41,631 bases of DNA, taken from an uncultured Eubacteriales bacterium (GTDB taxonomy: Bacteria > Bacillota > Clostridia > Oscillospirales > CAG-272). The stretch's first letter is position 1; each line of letters opens with the position of its first letter. A model generated the notes under the pieces. The model worked only from the letters and a program-made list of their open reading frames with translations. It searched no databases and was not told the DNA's origin. Of this stretch, positions 23,797 to 32,366 are shown in pieces. The stretch lies in contig UQXK01000012.1 in the NCBI GenBank assembly GCA_900544985.1, forward strand, positions 1 to 41,631, read 5' to 3'. The translations under genes and the position numbers were made by a program.

Positions 23797-24141
23797 CAGA
23801 ACCAAAGGGCTTTTCCTGAAAAGCCATTTGGAAATCGAAAAGCTTTGCCCCAAATAAAGTTGTGTATTCGATGCGAAGTTTTTGCGGATTTTTAAGGGGC
23901 TTTTTACAAAAAGCCCCTTAAAGCGGAGGTTTGGAACGGCAGTTCCAACATATTACGAAAAAATAAAAAGCACGGCATTGCCGTGCTTTTTTGTGTGCAT
24001 TATCAGTTGGGGCGTCTGCCCCAAACCCCGAACAAAGAACTTTTTGTAAAAAGTTCTTTGGAATCTCAAAAACTTTTGCAAAAATAAAGTGATGTGTTGA
24101 TGGGAAATTCTTTTGCCTACTTTTCTTATAAGAAAAGTAGG
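23797..24141. repeat. Interspersed multi-hairpin repeat R1, second long copy
   Basis: About 345 bp with the same order of elements as 18229-18592. The first stem is GGCTTTTC/GAAAAGCC (23808-23825), followed by the AAATAAAGT stretch, an AAGGGGC/GCCCCTT hairpin, TTGGAAC/GTTCCAA, the GCACGGC terminator (23966-23992), GGGGC/GCCCC, an AAAGAACTTTTT stem, and the final 26-bp palindrome (24116-24141), which directly abuts the stop codon of the HAD gene. It fills the whole 400-bp gap; no gene inside. Confidence 0.85.
23966..23992. terminator. Bidirectional terminator hairpin inside repeat R1 (second copy)
   Basis: AAAAGCACGGC/GCCGTGCTTTT with flanking A and T runs; differs from the copy at 18414 by a single loop base within the hairpin. 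Confidence 0.78.
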
Positions 24142-24981
24142 TCAAGAAAGGGAAGCGTCTATCATGTCGATAAGATCGGCGACAGCACCGTCTTTGCAAT
24201 GGCAGACCTGTTTTTGGCAAATCGATTTTATTCTGTCTGTTGCATTTTCGGGACAAACGGCGATGTCTGCCGTTTTTAACATCTCATAGTCGTTTTCGTA
24301 ATCTCCTATACAGTAGAAGACCGCATTGGGATTCTCTTTTTTGATATTTTCTTCGAGAACTTTGAGCTGGTATGCTTTTGATACACCGAACGGCTGGATT
24401 TCAAGAAGTATCGGCGCCGAATATGTGAGAGAAAATTCATTGTACTTTTCTAAGATAAAATCCCTTATCATGTCCCGTTTTTCGGGATCTACGCGGATTA
24501 CGGCTTTAAACCAGTTCCTGCCGTCTATATCGGCTCTTTCTTTTATGTTTATTATATCGTCCGACACATTCATGCTTTTCAGATTTTCAATGGCAATACT
24601 ATCGTTTTTGCAAACGATAAACCCTTCCGGAGCGCTTACTCTTACTCCCGCGATATCTCCGAAATTGTCTATAACGTCAAAGAAGACTTCTCTTGCACGC
24701 TCGCTCGGTTCGAGAAAGCGCGGATTTATCATTTTTCCTGCGACGGCGTCATACATAAAGCCTCCGTTGCACAGTATGCACGGCATGGTGCATATCTCTT
24801 TCCATCTGGGAACGACTATTGCGGTGTCGAAATTGTTTCTTCCCGTAGAAAAGCAGAAATGACCTCCGTTTTCGTTGAAATATTTGAGTTTTTCAAAATT
24901 TCTTTCGCTTGTGTGGTTGTATTCCCATGTAAATGTTCCGTCGATGTCGGAAGCTATGTAGATGTTCTGGAATTTTTTCAT
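24142..24981 (-). CDS. HAD-superfamily (Cof-type) phosphatase
   Basis: 279 residues. HAD motif I is SDIDGTF with Asp12 and Asp14, motif II FSTGRN, and motif IV IGDYENDYEML with the metal-binding Asp pair. A class IIB cap (about 85-190) places it in the Cof family, whose members dephosphorylate sugar phosphates, FMN or other small phosphates; the specificity is unknown. ATG at 24981 has GAGGAAAAG upstream and lies 7 bp after the pseudouridine synthase stop, so it is the last gene of the long minus-strand series. Repeat R1 abuts its stop codon. Confidence 0.9.
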   Translation of the reverse strand: MKKFQNIYIASDIDGTFTWEYNHTSERNFEKLKYFNENGGHFCFSTGRNNFDTAIVVPRWKEICTMPCILCNGGFMYDAVAGKMINPRFLEPSERAREVFFDVIDNFGDIAGVRVSAPEGFIVCKNDSIAIENLKSMNVSDDIINIKERADIDGRNWFKAVIRVDPEKRDMIRDFILEKYNEFSLTYSAPILLEIQPFGVSKAYQLKVLEENIKKENPNAVFYCIGDYENDYEMLKTADIAVCPENATDRIKSICQKQVCHCKDGAVADLIDMIDASLS

Positions 24982-24988
24982 CTTTTCC

Positions 24989-25915
24989 TCATTGACTATG
25001 TCTTAATTTTTCAAGAATGTTTGTAAAATATTCGGGAAGCGGCGCCTGAAACGTCATATATTCTCCCGTTTTCGGATGCGTCAGAGAAAGCTCTGCCGCG
25101 TGCAGGCACTGACCGGGATTGTCTTTCATGTATTCGCGGTTTTGCATAAGCTTTGGACTTCCGTATACTTCGTCCCCGAGAAGCGGGTGCCCTATATGGG
25201 ATAAGTGAACGCGTATCTGATGCGTTCTTCCCGTTTCGAGTATGCATTTTACATATGTAAGAGATTTAAATCTTTCGAGAACTTTTACGTGCGTTACGGC
25301 GTTTTTGGAATTTTTGTCCGTCACCGCCATTTTCTTTCTGTCAACGGCGCTTCTTCCGATCGGAAAATCGAGAGTTATGTCCTCGTCGATTTTTCCTATC
25401 GCTATTGCGTGGTATACGCGTGAGACCTTGTGTTCTTTTATTTGTTCCGACAAAAACAAGTGCGCGTCATTGTTTTTTGCCACGACCATAAGCCCGCTTG
25501 TATCCTTGTCTATCCTGTGAACGATACCTGGACGTATAACTCCGCCTATGTCGGAAAGCGAATCCCCGCGGCAGAACATGAGCGCGTTTACAAGCGTACC
25601 CGAAAAGTTTCCCGCGGCAGGGTGTACCACCATGCCGCGAGCTTTGTTTACAACTATAATATCTTCATCTTCATAGACGATATCTATTTTTATATCCTCG
25701 GGAAGAGCGTCGCAGCTTTGCGCCGGGGGATATTCGACGGATATTTCGTCGGTTTCGCGTATGCGGTAATTTTTCGGCTTTGAGAGTCCGCATACAAGAA
25801 TATTTCCGTCATCTATAAGCTTTTGAGCAAATGAGCGCGTTATCTCTTCTTTTTCGGAGATAAACTGATCAAGGCGCTTTCCCGCGTCTTCCGTATTTAC
25901 TGCGATATTATTCAT
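24989..25915 (-). CDS. RluD-family 23S rRNA pseudouridine synthase
   Basis: 308 residues: N-terminal S4 RNA-binding domain (about 10-65) then the catalytic domain with the signature HRIDKDTSGLMV (133-144), catalytic Asp136, and GRTHQIRVH. RluD-type enzymes convert uridines of 23S rRNA to pseudouridine. The start overlaps the end of lspA by 8 bp and has no strong ribosome binding site of its own, so it is probably translated by coupling. lspA-rluD adjacency is common in Bacillota. Confidence 0.94.
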   Translation of the reverse strand: MNNIAVNTEDAGKRLDQFISEKEEITRSFAQKLIDDGNILVCGLSKPKNYRIRETDEISVEYPPAQSCDALPEDIKIDIVYEDEDIIVVNKARGMVVHPAAGNFSGTLVNALMFCRGDSLSDIGGVIRPGIVHRIDKDTSGLMVVAKNNDAHLFLSEQIKEHKVSRVYHAIAIGKIDEDITLDFPIGRSAVDRKKMAVTDKNSKNAVTHVKVLERFKSLTYVKCILETGRTHQIRVHLSHIGHPLLGDEVYGSPKLMQNREYMKDNPGQCLHAAELSLTHPKTGEYMTFQAPLPEYFTNILEKLRHSQ

Positions 25916-26441
25916 GATTTTCGCTGTCGTCTTTTTCGGAAGAGACGTTTTTTGTTTCTTCCTTTTCTTTTTTGCTGTCTTTTGTCATAAAAAATGTCTT
26001 ATCTATAAAAACAAGATATATAAACATCATTACGGCGCCGACAGTCACGCATATATCCGCTACATTGAAAATAGGGAAGTCTACAAATGCAAATTCGATA
26101 AAATCGGTGACGCCGTTTCCAGAAAAGAGTCTGTCTATAATATTTCCTATCGCTCCGCCTATTATCAGAGACATTGAAAATCCGAACAGAAAATGGAGTT
26201 TTCTGTATTTATAGAGTATTATCGGCAATATGATTATCGCCGCTATCGATATGATAATAAATATCCATCTCGCCCCGCTGAGCATACCCCATGCGGCGCC
26301 GAGGTTTTTTATATGTGTTATATTTAAAATTCCCGGTATGGCGGTTATTCTGTGACCTATCGGAACCGTAGCGATTACTATCGCTTTCGAAACCTGATCT
26401 AAAATCACAGACAGCGCGATAACGATTGTCCAAAGGATCAT
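25908..26441 (-). CDS. lspA: Lipoprotein signal peptidase II
   Basis: 177 residues with four membrane helices. Catalytic aspartates are Asp103 in GNIIDRL and Asp129 in FNVADICV; the N-terminal DQVSK and the NLGAAWG segment (46-52) are also typical. LspA removes the signal peptide from lipoproteins after Lgt has modified them. The C-terminal ~25 residues are a charged Lys/Glu/Ser tail beyond the usual end, echoing the acidic tail on Lgt in this genome. GGAG precedes the ATG. It sits 18 bp after divIVA. Confidence 0.96.
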   Translation of the reverse strand: MILWTIVIALSVILDQVSKAIVIATVPIGHRITAIPGILNITHIKNLGAAWGMLSGARWIFIIISIAAIIILPIILYKYRKLHFLFGFSMSLIIGGAIGNIIDRLFSGNGVTDFIEFAFVDFPIFNVADICVTVGAVMMFIYLVFIDKTFFMTKDSKKEKEETKNVSSEKDDSENHE

Positions 26442-26459
26442 TTTTAAAACTCCGAGTTT

Positions 26460-27404
26460 TTATTTTTTTGTTGTTGACTCTATGAGGACTTCGCTTGCGT
26501 CGTCCACATCGAGCATAAGTTGAGCCTCTATTTTCGGTATGTTTCTTGCGTCGGCTTCCTCGTATTCTTTGAGCATTTCGAGAACGGAAGTGACATCTTT
26601 CTTTGTGCTCTTCCTTGTCCTCTTCCGTGCGGCTCTGACGACTACTTTTTCAGGCTCTTGTACGGGAGGCTCTTTTATCTCTGTCTCTTTTTCTTTTTCC
26701 GCTTCGTTTTCCGTGTTCTGTGCTTCCGCGTCTTTTGTCTCTTCTTCGGGTTCGATTATATTTTTCTTTGTTATATCGTTTATTATGGCGTTTATTTCTT
26801 CTTCTGTGGGAAGGGCGTTTTCGTCCGAATACATTTCGGATTCGGGATCGTCATACCCTACCGATATATCGTATTCCGCTTCTATTTCGTGTTTTAATTC
26901 CGTTATTACGCGCGCCACGTGCTCGTTGGAGCTTAAATCGTCGTCGAATTCGAAATCGGGAGACAGCTTTTCTATCAGTTCTATGTGAGCCTTGTATTTT
27001 TCGAAAAGCTCGTTTTTGAAAAGTTCTGCTCTTGCGTTCATCTCCGCAAGCGCGTCTTTTTTTGCGTCGACTTTGTCGCGGAAATCACGCAGTATGGCGT
27101 CGCAGTTTCTCTTTATGGAAACGAGTATATTGTCTGCTTTTTCATATGCTTCCGCTATGATTCTGTCGCTTGTTTCGCTCGCGGAATTTAAAGAGTTTCT
27201 CGCGCGTTTTTCCTCTTTGTCTATGTTTTCGAGGCGCACGTTTGCAACAGCTACCTGCTCTTCAAGCTCGGCACAGCGGCGGTAGAGCATAGAGTAGTTG
27301 TTTATCACTTTTGTTATATAGGCATCTACTTCTTCTTTGTTATATCCTCTGAACGACAAGGAGAAATTTCTTCCGGCAAGGTCCTTGGGTGTTATCACAG
27401 ACAT
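26460..27404 (-). CDS. divIVA: DivIVA-domain division/polarity protein
   Basis: 314 residues. The N-terminal DivIVA membrane-binding domain is clear (ITPKDLAGRNFSLSFRGYNKEEVDAYITKV, residues 4-33) and is followed by coiled coil (about 35-160). The C-terminal half is acidic and low complexity, then Lys/Arg-rich (RAARKRTRKSTKK). DivIVA proteins recognise curved membrane at septa and poles and recruit division or wall-synthesis factors. Its place between yggT and lspA in the ylm/div cluster supports this. ATG at 27404 with AAGGA upstream. Confidence 0.93.
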   Translation of the reverse strand: MSVITPKDLAGRNFSLSFRGYNKEEVDAYITKVINNYSMLYRRCAELEEQVAVANVRLENIDKEEKRARNSLNSASETSDRIIAEAYEKADNILVSIKRNCDAILRDFRDKVDAKKDALAEMNARAELFKNELFEKYKAHIELIEKLSPDFEFDDDLSSNEHVARVITELKHEIEAEYDISVGYDDPESEMYSDENALPTEEEINAIINDITKKNIIEPEEETKDAEAQNTENEAEKEKETEIKEPPVQEPEKVVVRAARKRTRKSTKKDVTSVLEMLKEYEEADARNIPKIEAQLMLDVDDASEVLIESTTKK

Positions 27405-27441
27405 ATCTTGTCAAATCCTTTTAAAAAATTTTTTATATGCG

Positions 27442-27720
27442 TTACAGCGCGAGAGAGAGCATCATCTCTATAATGGAAAGAAGTATGAACGTTACGAAAA
27501 AGGGTATATCTATCGGAGACATACCGAGATTTACTCCGAAAAAGTCGAACAGCTTTCTTACGGGAATAAGTATCGGTTCCGTCACCGTGTATATGAAATC
27601 CGCAAATCTTCCTCCGATTCCGGGAATCCATGAAAGAATTGCGCGCACTAACAGCAGAAGTTGGCAAAGCCCCGTCAAAAGTATCAGAACTCTTATAATA
27701 AGGTATATCAGTATATCCAC
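27442..27720 (-). CDS. YggT family membrane protein (YlmG)
   Basis: 92 residues with two hydrophobic regions around the family signature LLVRAILSWIPGIGG...FIYTVTEPILIPVRKLF (about 23-58). YggT/YlmG proteins are encoded beside sepF in Gram-positives and cyanobacteria and are implicated in division or nucleoid distribution. GTG start with AGGGGG upstream. Confidence 0.93.
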   Translation of the reverse strand: MDILIYLIIRVLILLTGLCQLLLLVRAILSWIPGIGGRFADFIYTVTEPILIPVRKLFDFFGVNLGMSPIDIPFFVTFILLSIIEMMLSLAL

Positions 27721-27732
27721 AAATCCCCCTAT

Positions 27733-27762
27733 AAAAAATCCGAACGGGACTTTCGCCCCGTT
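27733..27762 (-). terminator. Possible attenuator between sepF and yggT
   Basis: On the minus strand AACGGG, 8-nt loop, CCCGTT, then CGG and a T run. It would reduce transcription from sepF into yggT and the genes after it. Confidence 0.5.
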
Positions 27763-27835
27763 GAATTTTACATAATTGTGATATTTTAATATGTATTGAC
27801 GGCAGATAAGAAAATATGTCTATTCTTTATCCTTA

Positions 27836-28315
27836 TCAATAAAGAGTGTCGCTTGAAGAGGAAACGCTGCTGTCCGTGGAAATTCCCATTGTTGTGGTGA
27901 ATTTGTTTGCATCGTCGGGCGTGCTTCCTACGGGACGCATCTGGTCTCCGGAAACGTCTACGTTGCAGGGCGTTATAACGAATGTGTTGCTCGCAACTTT
28001 TTTGAGCTGACCGTCTATGGAGTATGCAACGCCGGAAAGGAAGTCGAGAAGGCGTTTTGCTGTTTCTTTGTTTGTAGCTTCAAGGTTAAGAACTACGGTG
28101 CGGTGGCTCAAAAGATGATCTGCTATCTGTTTCACGTTGCCGTATCTTTCGGGCTTTACGACTTTGAGCTCTATTGCGCCGCCGTTGCTGCCGCGGTTTG
28201 CACTGGGCTGATTGTTTGCTTCAAAATCATCTACGCCCATGGGATAAATTTCATCTCCATCAACGCTATCGTTTGCACCTGTTATATTTTTTTTAAGAGT
28301 ATCGAGAAATCCCAT
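27836..28315 (-). CDS. sepF: Cell division protein SepF
   Basis: 159 residues: N-terminal membrane-targeting helix (MGFLDTLKKNITG), flexible linker, and the SepF core (about 50-135) with VVKPERYGNVKQIADHLLSHRTVVLNLE and the LLDFLSGVAYSIDGQLKKV segment. SepF bundles FtsZ filaments and tethers them to the membrane. CGGAGG precedes the ATG. The C-terminal ~25 residues are Ser/Thr-rich. Confidence 0.96.
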   Translation of the reverse strand: MGFLDTLKKNITGANDSVDGDEIYPMGVDDFEANNQPSANRGSNGGAIELKVVKPERYGNVKQIADHLLSHRTVVLNLEATNKETAKRLLDFLSGVAYSIDGQLKKVASNTFVITPCNVDVSGDQMRPVGSTPDDANKFTTTMGISTDSSVSSSSDTLY

Positions 28316-28386
28316 TATAAACCTCCGAGTTTTTGTTTTTTATTCGGTTAAAAACCTTTTTATAACAATTTACTATTAGTAATTTG

Positions 28387-28416
28387 ATTATATCATAAAC
28401 CCGATATATAATGCAA
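28387..28416 (-). promoter_or_regulatory. Promoter of sepF
   Basis: On the minus strand TTGCAT, 18 bp, TATAAT with an extended -10 (TGATATAAT), about 72 bp before the ATG. It allows expression of sepF apart from ylmE. Confidence 0.6.
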
Positions 28417-28446
28417 TTACTTTTTTTACAAAAATCAAAAAAATTA

Positions 28447-29166
28447 TTACTGATTTAGAAAATTTTGTAAATCCCCGTTTTTTTGCGGTCTGGGTCCGAA
28501 AATTTCGGTGCCCAAACGCACCATATTGCTGCCGAAGAGAAGCGCTTCTTTATAGTTTCCGCTCATTCCCATGGAGACTATCGGCTTTTCTGCATTCGGG
28601 AAAACTTTTCTGAACAAGTTATCGCGAAGCGATATAAGCTCCGAAAAATATACGTCGTAATCCTTCGGATTTTCTTTTACGGGAGCTATCGTCATAAGCC
28701 CTTGCGGCAATATGTTTTTGAATTCTTTTATGGCTTCGAGAAAAGCGGGGAGATCTTCCGGCATGACGCCGCCCTTTTGCTCTTCACGCCCGATATTCAC
28801 CTCGACGAGCACTTTCATTTTTATATTTTTCGACGCGGCGCGTTTGTCTATCTCTTTTGCAAGAGAGAGCGTGTCGAGGGATTCTATCATATCCACTTTA
28901 TCTATTATATATTTTACTTTGTTTGTTTGAAGCGTGCCTATCATGTGAAGCTTTGCGTCTTTAAGCGAGCTTACGCATTCGTAATGTTCCAAAAGCTCCT
29001 GGACGCGGTTTTCCCCGAAAAAGCGTATGCCGCAATCGTAAGCTTTTCTTATTTCCGCGTCGGAACGCGTTTTTATTGCCGCCATGACGTTTGCTTCCGG
29101 ATATTTGTTTGCCTCTTCGAATATTTTTTTTATGTTTTTTTCTATAAGTGTAAGATCTTCTGCCAT
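28447..29166 (-). CDS. YggS/YlmE family pyridoxal-phosphate homeostasis protein
   Basis: 239 residues, a single PLP-binding barrel. Signatures: the PLP-lysine region VMAAIKTR (24-31), FGENRVQELLEH, HMIGTLQTNKVKYI (about 95-108) and the C-terminal SMGMSGNYKEALLFGSNMVRLGTEIFG. It binds PLP and balances B6 vitamers and amino-acid pools, with no known substrate. ylmE next to sepF is the standard Bacillota order. Confidence 0.96.
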   Translation of the reverse strand: MAEDLTLIEKNIKKIFEEANKYPEANVMAAIKTRSDAEIRKAYDCGIRFFGENRVQELLEHYECVSSLKDAKLHMIGTLQTNKVKYIIDKVDMIESLDTLSLAKEIDKRAASKNIKMKVLVEVNIGREEQKGGVMPEDLPAFLEAIKEFKNILPQGLMTIAPVKENPKDYDVYFSELISLRDNLFRKVFPNAEKPIVSMGMSGNYKEALLFGSNMVRLGTEIFGPRPQKNGDLQNFLNQ

Positions 29167-29198
29167 ATTTTTGCCTTTCCTTTGGAAATATAAAAATT

Positions 29199-30410
29199 TC
29201 AGTCTATTACTTTTCCGTCATAAAGATTCTTTTCGTCCATTATTATCCTGTCGTAAAGATAGAGCCACTCTTTTGTCTTTTGCTCGTAATCTTCGACGAT
29301 GTAATATCCGCCTTTTTCGGCGAGGATATTTATGTTTCTTATCCTTGCCACGCCGTCGTAGAGTATATATACTCCCGTATTTCCGTCTATAACCCTGACG
29401 GCGGGAACGGGAACTTTAAGTCCCGTCGTTTCTGATACGGTTATCTTCATTCTCTGATGGCGCACAAAGTCGAAATTTTCGGGCGTTCTGTCCGCGCAAA
29501 ATGTTATTATAACTGTTCTGTCGGAATAATCGACCGTCTTTTTTTCTACCGTGAGCTTTATTTCGTCTTTATATGTGTTGTCGGAAAACGTGCAGGAATA
29601 TTTTTTGTCCTCGACTATCTCTTCCGAACTTTCGATGTCGGTCTTGCAGACAAAATACCATTTGAATCCTTCCGATATCTTTCCTATTGCTCCGTTATAT
29701 AAAGAGGGAAGCGAAGAACTCAGATAATCGAATTTTTCTTTTGTCATGTTTAAGGCTTCTTCGGCTGTGAACAGATTTTCGTATCCGTCGGTATACGAAT
29801 AAAAGTAACCCGATAAAGGCGCTTCTGTTTTTTCGGATTTTCCGAGAGAGGAGAGAAGAAGCGTGCGCTCCGCGGTAAGCGAGGCGATCTCTTTATCGTA
29901 ATTTTTCTTGTCGGAAAGAGAAAGTGAGCGTTTATTCATAAGCGTGAGAAGCTCTTCCGAGGCAAATTTCAAATAAGCCGCGTCGTTCTGCCTTATCGCC
30001 ATTTCGGTGCGAAGTTCTGCTATTCTCTTGTCGGTTTCCGCTATATCGAGGGATTTCGAGAGAGAGCTTTTTTTCAGTATGTTTATCTTTTCGTCCGTTT
30101 TTGAAACGGCGTTTTTTACTTCCTCGGACTCGATATAATACGAGAGCGCGACGACGGAGCCGCCAGCGACTTTTTCTCCGTCTTTTGCAGAAGCCACGGT
30201 GGTCCCGGCAGAGGGGGAAGTGAGAACGGTCTCGTCTCGGAAAATATATCCCGAAAGCTCTATTTGATTTTTGACGGTTTCTTTTGTTACCGTATATAAC
30301 TCTGTAAGCGGTTTCAATGCGTTCGCTATATGGTATAAAATATATATTAAAAGGAGCACGCCCAAAACTATTGTCGCAGTGCGCTTTGCTGTCTTTTTTA
30401 CGTTTTGCAC
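29199..30410 (-). CDS. HlyD/membrane-fusion-like protein of the division cluster
   Basis: 403 residues; GTG start with GGAGG upstream. One N-terminal membrane helix (about 12-32), then a biotinyl-lipoyl-like half motif (SGYIFRDETVLTSPSAGTTVASAKDGEKVAGGSVVA, about 53-88), a long helical hairpin (about 92-195), the matching second half (SGYFYSYTDGYENLF) and beta-barrel-like C-terminus. This is the plan of HlyD/AcrA adaptors, but no transporter gene is nearby. Similar genes occur just upstream of ylmE/sepF in Clostridia, as I recall, and a role in envelope or division is inferred. Confidence 0.82.
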   Translation of the reverse strand: MQNVKKTAKRTATIVLGVLLLIYILYHIANALKPLTELYTVTKETVKNQIELSGYIFRDETVLTSPSAGTTVASAKDGEKVAGGSVVALSYYIESEEVKNAVSKTDEKINILKKSSLSKSLDIAETDKRIAELRTEMAIRQNDAAYLKFASEELLTLMNKRSLSLSDKKNYDKEIASLTAERTLLLSSLGKSEKTEAPLSGYFYSYTDGYENLFTAEEALNMTKEKFDYLSSSLPSLYNGAIGKISEGFKWYFVCKTDIESSEEIVEDKKYSCTFSDNTYKDEIKLTVEKKTVDYSDRTVIITFCADRTPENFDFVRHQRMKITVSETTGLKVPVPAVRVIDGNTGVYILYDGVARIRNINILAEKGGYYIVEDYEQKTKEWLYLYDRIIMDEKNLYDGKVID

Positions 30411-30439
30411 GGGTATCCTCCTTTTTTATACTCTGAATT

Positions 30440-31381
30440 TCAGTTTGAATTTTCGTAAATCAGCTTGTCCGAGGCGTCGAAAAGCTCCTCTTGCGTATCG
30501 TACTCGTCGGGATACAGCCATTTTATATCCGCGTTTCTCGAAAACCACGTGAGCTGTCTTTTGGCGTATCTGCGCGTTGCGAGCTTGATTTTATCTATGG
30601 CGTCGTTAAGCGATATTTCGCCTTTTATATAAAAGAGCATCTCTTTATATCCTATGGCGTCTGCGGCGGTCGTGCCCTCTTTTAAAAGTCCGTTTTTACA
30701 GAGATTTTCCACTTCTTCGATAAGCCCTTCGCTTATCATTATATCGACTCTTTTTTCTATTCGCGAGTATAGTTTTTCTCTGTCTTTGAAATTTAGCCCT
30801 ATGATAAAGCAGGGGCGGGAAGCGGAATTTTCGAGTGCTTTCCTGTCCCATTCCGTTTTTGTCATGCCGCTTGCTTTTATTATTTCGAGCGCCCTTATAA
30901 CGCGCTTTACGTTGTTTTTGTGTATCTTTTCCGCCGCTTGCGGGTCTTTTTCGCGAAGCACAGAGTGGAGCGCGTCGGCTCCGTTTTCTTCGTAATAACG
31001 TAATAATTCTTCTCTGTAATTTTCGTCGGAGCATTCGTTTCCGAAATCTATTCCGCGAAGATATGAATCAAGGTACAGCCCCGTTCCTCCGCAAAGTATC
31101 GGCAGTTTTTTGTTTTTGAGAGTTTTCGATATCTCCGTGTCCGCTTTTTTTACAAAATCGGCAACGGAATAGTTTTCCGTCGGGTCTGCGATGTCTATCA
31201 TGCGGTGAGTAATCTTCGACATCTCCTCTTTTGTGGGCTTTGCCGTGCCGATATCCATACCGCGATATATCTGCATGGAATCGAAAGATATTATCTCTCC
31301 GTCAAATTTTTCCGCCAGATGAAGCGCGAGCGCGCTTTTTCCGGACGCCGTCGGACCTGCGACAGCCAATATCCTTTTCAT
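30440..31381 (-). CDS. miaA: tRNA dimethylallyltransferase
   Basis: 313 residues. P-loop GPTASGKS (9-16), the substrate segment DSMQIYRGMDIGTAKPT (34-50), CGGTGLY (about 101-107) and the C-terminal RRYAKRQLTWFSRN. MiaA adds a dimethylallyl group to A37 of tRNAs reading UNN codons. Start has AAAGGAG upstream. It is 29 bp before the HlyD-like gene. Confidence 0.97.
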   Translation of the reverse strand: MKRILAVAGPTASGKSALALHLAEKFDGEIISFDSMQIYRGMDIGTAKPTKEEMSKITHRMIDIADPTENYSVADFVKKADTEISKTLKNKKLPILCGGTGLYLDSYLRGIDFGNECSDENYREELLRYYEENGADALHSVLREKDPQAAEKIHKNNVKRVIRALEIIKASGMTKTEWDRKALENSASRPCFIIGLNFKDREKLYSRIEKRVDIMISEGLIEEVENLCKNGLLKEGTTAADAIGYKEMLFYIKGEISLNDAIDKIKLATRRYAKRQLTWFSRNADIKWLYPDEYDTQEELFDASDKLIYENSN

Positions 31382-31428
31382 TTATGCTCCTTTGGTTTAT
31401 ATATTCGGGAAATTGAACGGCATCGAAT

Positions 31429-32301
31429 TTATTTTACTCCGCGCACGACCATTATTACCGATACGTTTGTATCCCATTGCTTTTTGCCTTCGTCGTAAAG
31501 CGCCGTTCTTTTATCGTACTTTTCGTTTATTATCTTCTTTACTTTTTCCGCCTCTTCTGCGTTTATGTTCTTATTGTAACGGATAGCCGCGTCGACGGCT
31601 TCGATAGAGGTGTATCTGTCTGCGTTTATCATATCGTGAGCAATTTTCGCCGAATACTTCGGGTCGTCGGGGGTAAGGTCGATAAGCGCATATCCGCAGC
31701 GTATATTTTTGAATCCGTACTTTTCCATTTCGAGCGGAAGCGCGGATTCGCTCATTGGATATTTGCATATCGAATATTTATCATATGTGGTATCGTATTC
31801 CGATTCGGCTTTTTGCCAAAATTTCTTTTCGGTGTCGCTTGTTTCAAGACATTCTGCTTTTGATGTTATTCCTCTTCTCGATGAGAGAACAAGGCAAATT
31901 CCGCCAGGCTTTAAAACTCTCATCTGTTCTCCGAAAAATTTCGAAGGCTCGATATGCTCGCTTACCGTATTTGATATCGTTATATCGAACGTGCAGTCAC
32001 AGAAAGGCAATTTTTCGGCGTCGCCTTCGAGAAAGTTTATTTCCGGCGCGCTGCTTTTTGCATATGTTATAAAATTGCTGTCACGGTCTATCGCCGTTAT
32101 TTCGGCGTTTGGGTACCAGCGGTGAAGAGATGTTGCAAGAGCGCCGGGACCGCAACCTATTTCAAGGATATTAAGATTTCTTTCCGTATCGATATCGAAC
32201 AGCGTTTTGTACTGATCGAAAAATATATCGTCAAATCGCAGTTTGCGTGAAAGATACAGCGTTTTTATTCCCTGAACATAATCGGACCAGATCGTATTCA
32301 T
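31429..32301 (-). CDS. Class I SAM-dependent methyltransferase
   Basis: 290 residues. Motif I LEIGCGPGALATSL (about 46-59), acidic end of strand 2 in AIDRDS, LEGDAEKLPF, and the post-motif RVLKPGGICLVLSSRRG. These place it with UbiE-type small-molecule methyltransferases; the acceptor is unknown. GGAGG precedes the ATG. It sits between bcp and miaA on the same strand with short gaps, without a visible functional link. Confidence 0.9.
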   Translation of the reverse strand: MNTIWSDYVQGIKTLYLSRKLRFDDIFFDQYKTLFDIDTERNLNILEIGCGPGALATSLHRWYPNAEITAIDRDSNFITYAKSSAPEINFLEGDAEKLPFCDCTFDITISNTVSEHIEPSKFFGEQMRVLKPGGICLVLSSRRGITSKAECLETSDTEKKFWQKAESEYDTTYDKYSICKYPMSESALPLEMEKYGFKNIRCGYALIDLTPDDPKYSAKIAHDMINADRYTSIEAVDAAIRYNKNINAEEAEKVKKIINEKYDKRTALYDEGKKQWDTNVSVIMVVRGVK

Positions 32302-32366
32302 TCCGAAAGCCTCCGCAGTTTGATATTATCTTAAATCAAAATTTTGAATAAATGTTGATTTTACTT

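Noticed and set aside
26520..27285. Several plus-strand Phe/Ser-rich frames opposite divIVA
   Set aside because: Antisense shadows of the acidic and coiled-coil coding sequence of divIVA; no start signals.
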